Of a stretch of 64,000 nucleotides of DNA, positions 61,226 to 64,000 are shown piece by piece. This DNA is from Bacteroidales bacterium (GTDB lineage: Bacteria; Bacteroidota; Bacteroidia; Bacteroidales; UBA932). Positions within the stretch are counted from its first letter, which is position 1; the number at the start of each line of letters is the position of its first letter. The notes under the pieces were generated by a model. The model worked only from the letters and a program-made list of their open reading frames with translations, did no database searches and was not told where the DNA came from. Location of the stretch: NCBI GenBank assembly GCA_004554455.1, contig SFMG01000003.1:49985-113984 (forward strand). The letters run 5' to 3'. Position numbers and translations under genes: made by a program.

Positions 61226-61885
61226 ATGAACTACAAGGAATTCGAAAGCATACTGACCCGGGAGTTTCCCGGATGTACGACGGAAACGCTTCAGCGCTTT
61301 CAGAAACTCGATGCGCTCTACAGAGACTGGAACAGCCGCATCAATGTGATTTCCAGAAAGGATATGGACGGACTGTACAGCCACCACGTGCTGCACTCCC
61401 TCGCCATCGCGGCATATATGAAGCGCAACGGCGGCTTCCCTGCCGGCTCGAGCGTTCTCGACCTGGGTACGGGAGGAGGATTCCCAGGCATACCCCTGGC
61501 GATACTCCACCCGGAACTGGACTTCACTCTCTGCGATTCCATAGGGAAGAAGATCAAAGTGGCCTCCGGGGTCTCCGAGGCCCTCGGGCTCGGGAATGTG
61601 GAATGCGTGAATGCCCGTGCAGAAAGCCTCGGCCGCAAGTTCGACTGGGTGGTTTCCCGTGCGGTGACCTCCCTGGACAATTTCCTTCCCTGGGTGAAGG
61701 GAAGCTACAACAGGGGAATACTCTATCTCAAAGGCGGCGACATCAGCGCAGAAATCGACTCTGCCGTCGCGAAATGCGGACTCAGGAGGGATTCGGTCGA
61801 ACTCTGGAATATCAGCGAATGGCTCGATGACGAATGGTTCAGCGAAAAGTACGTAGTCGGCATCAGCAGGCAAGGAGAAAAATAA
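61226..61885 (+). CDS. rsmG: 16S rRNA (guanine527-N7)-methyltransferase
   Basis: A 219-residue Rossmann-fold enzyme that methylates G527 of 16S rRNA with AdoMet. The family segments are the N-terminal NSRINVISRKDMDGLYSHHVLHS, the AdoMet loop VLDLGTGGGFPGIPLAIL, and the SRAVTSLDNFLPWV motif. Length is typical. It starts 15 nt after the sigma gene and probably closes that operon. Loss of this gene gives low-level streptomycin resistance in many bacteria. Confidence 0.95.
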   Translation: MNYKEFESILTREFPGCTTETLQRFQKLDALYRDWNSRINVISRKDMDGLYSHHVLHSLAIAAYMKRNGGFPAGSSVLDLGTGGGFPGIPLAILHPELDFTLCDSIGKKIKVASGVSEALGLGNVECVNARAESLGRKFDWVVSRAVTSLDNFLPWVKGSYNRGILYLKGGDISAEIDSAVAKCGLRRDSVELWNISEWLDDEWFSEKYVVGISRQGEK

Positions 61886-61896
61886 TTCCAAAATAT

Positions 61897-61927
61897 TTTG
61901 CCTATTCGATGAATTTGACTACCTTTG
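61897..61927 (+). promoter_or_regulatory. Canonical promoter of rpmH
   Basis: TTTG at 61,897-61,900 is followed after exactly 19 nt by TACCTTTG at 61,920-61,927, 38 nt upstream of the rpmH ATG. It is one of the cleanest Bacteroidetes-type promoters in the window. Confidence 0.8.
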
Positions 61928-61965
61928 CAGTCCTCTTTGCAGAAAATATAAAATAGGATATAGAT

Positions 61966-62118
61966 ATGAAAAGAACATTCCAGCCATCTGAGCGCAAGCG
62001 CCGCAACAAACACGGATTCCGTGAGCGCATGTCAACTCCAAACGGCCGCCGCGTACTCGCCGCACGCCGTCGTCACGGACGCAAGAAACTGACCGTTTCT
62101 TCCGAAGACAGGTTCTAG
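61966..62118 (+). CDS. rpmH: 50S ribosomal protein L34
   Basis: A 50-residue, very basic ribosomal protein beginning [20 protein letters not shown], with the conserved [22 protein letters not shown] core and a short acidic tail (SSEDRF). Length is within the family range (44-51). It has its own canonical promoter and a strong terminator, as expected for a highly expressed single gene. The usual neighbours rnpA and dnaA are not adjacent. Confidence 0.97.
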   Translation: MKRTFQPSERKRRNKHGFRERMSTPNGRRVLAARRRHGRKKLTVSSEDRF

Positions 62119-62145
62119 TCCGCATCCCGGGTTGACCGTCGATTC

Positions 62146-62176
62146 AGAGGGTGACTGAAGTCACTCTCTTTTTTTT
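62146..62176 (+). terminator. Intrinsic terminator of rpmH
   Basis: AGAGGGTGACT pairs with AGTCACTCTCT (one mismatch) around a 2-nt GA gap, followed by eight T residues. Confidence 0.92.
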
Positions 62177-62271
62177 GTATATGAATATCTGAAGGCCAGA
62201 GATATACTTCCGACATCCGCGAATCAGTCAAAAAATTTTCCGTGCCCGTGCACGAAATTGCAAATTTTTAT

Positions 62272-62279
62272 TATATTTG
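62272..62279 (+). promoter_or_regulatory. -7 box of the GH28 gene
   Basis: TATATTTG lies 29 nt upstream of the chosen start at 62,309; no standard -33 TTTG is seen. Confidence 0.45.
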
Positions 62280-62308
62280 CACCCGTAATTACACCACCAA
62301 TCAGACTG

Positions 62309-63862
62309 ATGACAACAAAATGGACAGCGGCACTGGCCACAGCCGCGATTATCATGTTATCCCCGTGCGCACAATGCTGCTATGCAGCATCGAAGCCGGG
62401 CAAAGGAGAATTCTCTTCACTTTACAAAAATCTTCCTTTCGAGATGCCTCAGCTGAGGCGCCCCACTTTCCCGAAACGCTGCGCCAATATTGCCGATTTT
62501 GGCGGGAACGGTAACGGAACGGCACTCAACACCGATGCCTTCAAGGCTGCCGTAGAATGGCTGAGCGAAAGAGGCGGCGGACGTCTGGAAGTACCTGCCG
62601 GAATATGGTTCACCGGTCCCATCGAACTCAAAAGCAACATCGAACTGCATCTTTGCGAGAACGCTGTCATACTCTTCAGCAGCGATCGCGATCTTTATCC
62701 TCTCATCGAGACGTCCTTCGAAGGACTTGACACCTGGCGCTGCGAATCCCCTATTCACGCCAATGGCGCCGTGAACGTTGCAATCACCGGAAAGGGTGTC
62801 ATAGACGGCAACGGCCAAGACTGGAGAGCCTGCAAGAAATCCAAGCTCACTTCATCCCAGTGGAAGGCACTGCTCGCGAAGGGAGGATACGTGAACCCGG
62901 AAAATAACTGCTGGTATCCGAGCGAGGCCTACTACAGGGCCGAGAAGATGAGCGATATGAACGTGCCGCCCAAGGGCCTCGGCAGGGACGAACTCGAGGA
63001 GATCAAAGATTTCCTCCGCCCCGTGATGGTGTCCCTGAGGAACTGCAGCAACGTGCTGCTCGAGGGCTGCACCTTCCAGAACTCCCCTGCCTGGAACATA
63101 CACCCCCTGATGTGCACCAATCTGATAGTCAAAGACATAAGCGTAAGGAACCCTTGGTATTCCCAGAACGGTGACGGCATAGACATCGAATCCTGCACCA
63201 ATACCATCATCGTGGACTCGAACTTCGACGTGGGCGATGACGGCATCTGTATCAAGTCCGGCAAGGACGAGGACGGACGCCGCAGGGGCATTCCGACCAA
63301 AGGCCTTATCGTGGACGGCTGCACCGTATATCACGGACACGGCGGCTTCGTCGTCGGCAGCGAAATGAGCGGCGGCGTGGAAGACGTAAAGGTCAGCAAC
63401 TGCCGCTTCCTCGGCACCGACGTCGGCCTGCGCTTCAAGAGCAAACGCGGCCGCGGAGGCGTGGTGCGCAATATATGGATTGAGAATATATATATGACCG
63501 ACATAGCGACTGAAAGCCTGCTTTTCGACCTGCACTACGGCGGCAAGTCGGCAGTCGAGCAGCTTGAGGACGGCAGCACCGTCAGCGTCGTGGAGCCGCA
63601 GGCAGTCGATGAGACCACTCCGGAATTCAGGGATATATACATAAGTGACGTCGTCTGCAACGGAGCGCGGAGGGCAATGTATTTCAACGGCATACCGGAG
63701 ATGCCGGTCAAGAACGTAAGCATAAGAAACTGCTGCGTCAGCAGCACGACGGGCATAGAGATGAACTACGCCGAAGACGTGACTCTTGAGAATGTGAGCG
63801 TCACAGTCGAAAAGGGCAAAGAACTGGTCCAGTCGAATGTCCGGAACCTTATTGTCAAATAG
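62309..63862 (+). CDS. Secreted GH28-family polysaccharide hydrolase
   Basis: A 517-residue exported right-handed beta-helix enzyme of the polygalacturonase family, with a signal peptide (MTTKWTAALATAAIIML...). It starts the fold with the pectate-type NIADFGGNGNGTALNTDAFKAAV. The GH28 active-site set is complete: NGDGID (first catalytic Asp), GDDGICIKSG (two Asp), GHGGFVVGSE (His) and RFKSKRGRGG (substrate-binding Arg-Lys), all between about 285 and 390. It cleaves pectic galacturonan or rhamnogalacturonan in the periplasm or outside. The ATG at 62,258 lies before the -7 box and is rejected. No SusC/D genes are next to it inside the window. Confidence 0.92.
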   Translation: MTTKWTAALATAAIIMLSPCAQCCYAASKPGKGEFSSLYKNLPFEMPQLRRPTFPKRCANIADFGGNGNGTALNTDAFKAAVEWLSERGGGRLEVPAGIWFTGPIELKSNIELHLCENAVILFSSDRDLYPLIETSFEGLDTWRCESPIHANGAVNVAITGKGVIDGNGQDWRACKKSKLTSSQWKALLAKGGYVNPENNCWYPSEAYYRAEKMSDMNVPPKGLGRDELEEIKDFLRPVMVSLRNCSNVLLEGCTFQNSPAWNIHPLMCTNLIVKDISVRNPWYSQNGDGIDIESCTNTIIVDSNFDVGDDGICIKSGKDEDGRRRGIPTKGLIVDGCTVYHGHGGFVVGSEMSGGVEDVKVSNCRFLGTDVGLRFKSKRGRGGVVRNIWIENIYMTDIATESLLFDLHYGGKSAVEQLEDGSTVSVVEPQAVDETTPEFRDIYISDVVCNGARRAMYFNGIPEMPVKNVSIRNCCVSSTTGIEMNYAEDVTLENVSVTVEKGKELVQSNVRNLIVK

Positions 63863-63946
63863 AGACAAAGACCTGTCAAACAATAGAATATGACAAAGAA
63901 AGGGGACACTTGCAAACTTCCGTGGCATAATGTGACATAAACATAT

Positions 63947-63990
63947 ACTTGAAGGTAGGTTTGTGTATCAAAAGACCTTACCTTTGAAGT
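63947..63990 (+). promoter_or_regulatory. Putative promoter with inverted repeat at the right edge
   Basis: TACCTTTG (63,979-63,986) lies five bases before an ATG at 63,991 that begins M-E-D and runs off the window. An imperfect inverted repeat (ACTTGAAGGTAGGT at 63,947 and ACCTTACCTTTGAAGT at 63,975) encloses and overlaps the box and could be an operator. The gene itself cannot be judged from 10 bases. Confidence 0.35.
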
Positions 63991-64000
63991 ATGGAAGACA

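Noticed and set aside
60410..61891. A 493-residue minus-strand open frame over sigma factor and rsmG
   Set aside because: It is antisense to two well-recognised genes, has no recognisable domain and no promoter, and reflects the lack of stops opposite GC-rich coding sequence.
61966..62118. Replication origin near rpmH
   Set aside because: rpmH is often near oriC, but dnaA, rnpA and DnaA-box clusters are absent here, and parAB and yidC are 40 kb away.

Overview
The window looks like a chromosomal stretch of an anaerobic member of the Bacteroidales. The evidence is the rubrerythrin and rubredoxin pair, BACON/GLUG lipoprotein architecture, DUF5683, DUF349 and DUF3575 proteins, OmpA-type and LolA-type envelope genes, secreted GH31 and GH28 enzymes, and recurrent Bacteroidetes-type promoters (TTTG, about 19 nt, TAnnTTTG). 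Base composition of the genes is moderately GC-rich. I cannot fix the genus from sequence alone. I see no transposase, integrase, phage gene or CRISPR array.

Layout. 1-0.57 kb: repeat island (75-bp units, a long hairpin element, 37-bp units). 0.69-3.5 kb: rubrerythrin, rubredoxin, beta-carbonic anhydrase and a HAD-family lipoprotein. 3.6-9.5 kb: a minus-strand purine operon (guaB, guaA and two NCS2 nucleobase permeases). 9.6-13.5 kb: NhaC antiporter with a small lipoprotein, lpxB and surE. 13.6-20.3 kb: gapA, an OmpA-like porin, and the DUF349-yidC-yggS operon. 20.4-28.2 kb: trmD, a lipid kinase, and parA-parB-DUF5683-MltD, facing a large helix-hairpin-helix envelope protein. 28.3-32.7 kb: hpt, adk, a cysteine desulfidase-like protein, a TRIC channel and a metallophosphoesterase. 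32.7-41.4 kb: two tRNA-Lys genes, a GH31-MMPL-LolA operon, pgi and a small-molecule kinase. 41.4-46.2 kb: an OmpA-type lipoprotein and a 931-residue protein made of four tandem porin-like modules plus a DUF3575-like domain. 46.4-49.3 kb: tyrS, rbfA and a LolC/E-type permease. 49.3-50.5 kb: second repeat island. 50.5-56.8 kb: a BACON/GLUG lipoprotein gene interrupted by one in-frame TAG, an FecCD/ATPase importer pair and a TPR-LuxR membrane regulator. 56.8-58.0 kb: third repeat island. 58.0-62.1 kb: polA, an ECF sigma factor, rsmG and rpmH. 62.3-63.9 kb: a secreted GH28 enzyme.

Most genes are housekeeping and sit in short operons with touching or overlapping ends. The unusual content is in three intergenic islands built from the same modules. 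Two islands carry a precise array of five 44-bp quasi-palindromic cores at exactly 72-bp spacing, and the core in one island is the reverse complement of the core in the other while linkers and flanking modules keep the same direction. A 72-nt hairpin element with a fixed loop occurs four times. Other points of note are the tetra-module envelope protein, the amber-interrupted surface lipoprotein, a polymerase I that appears to lack proofreading residues, a LuxR protein with a histidine-kinase-like helix whose histidine is replaced by arginine, and two pairs of divergent promoters whose -7 boxes lie only 2 bp apart.
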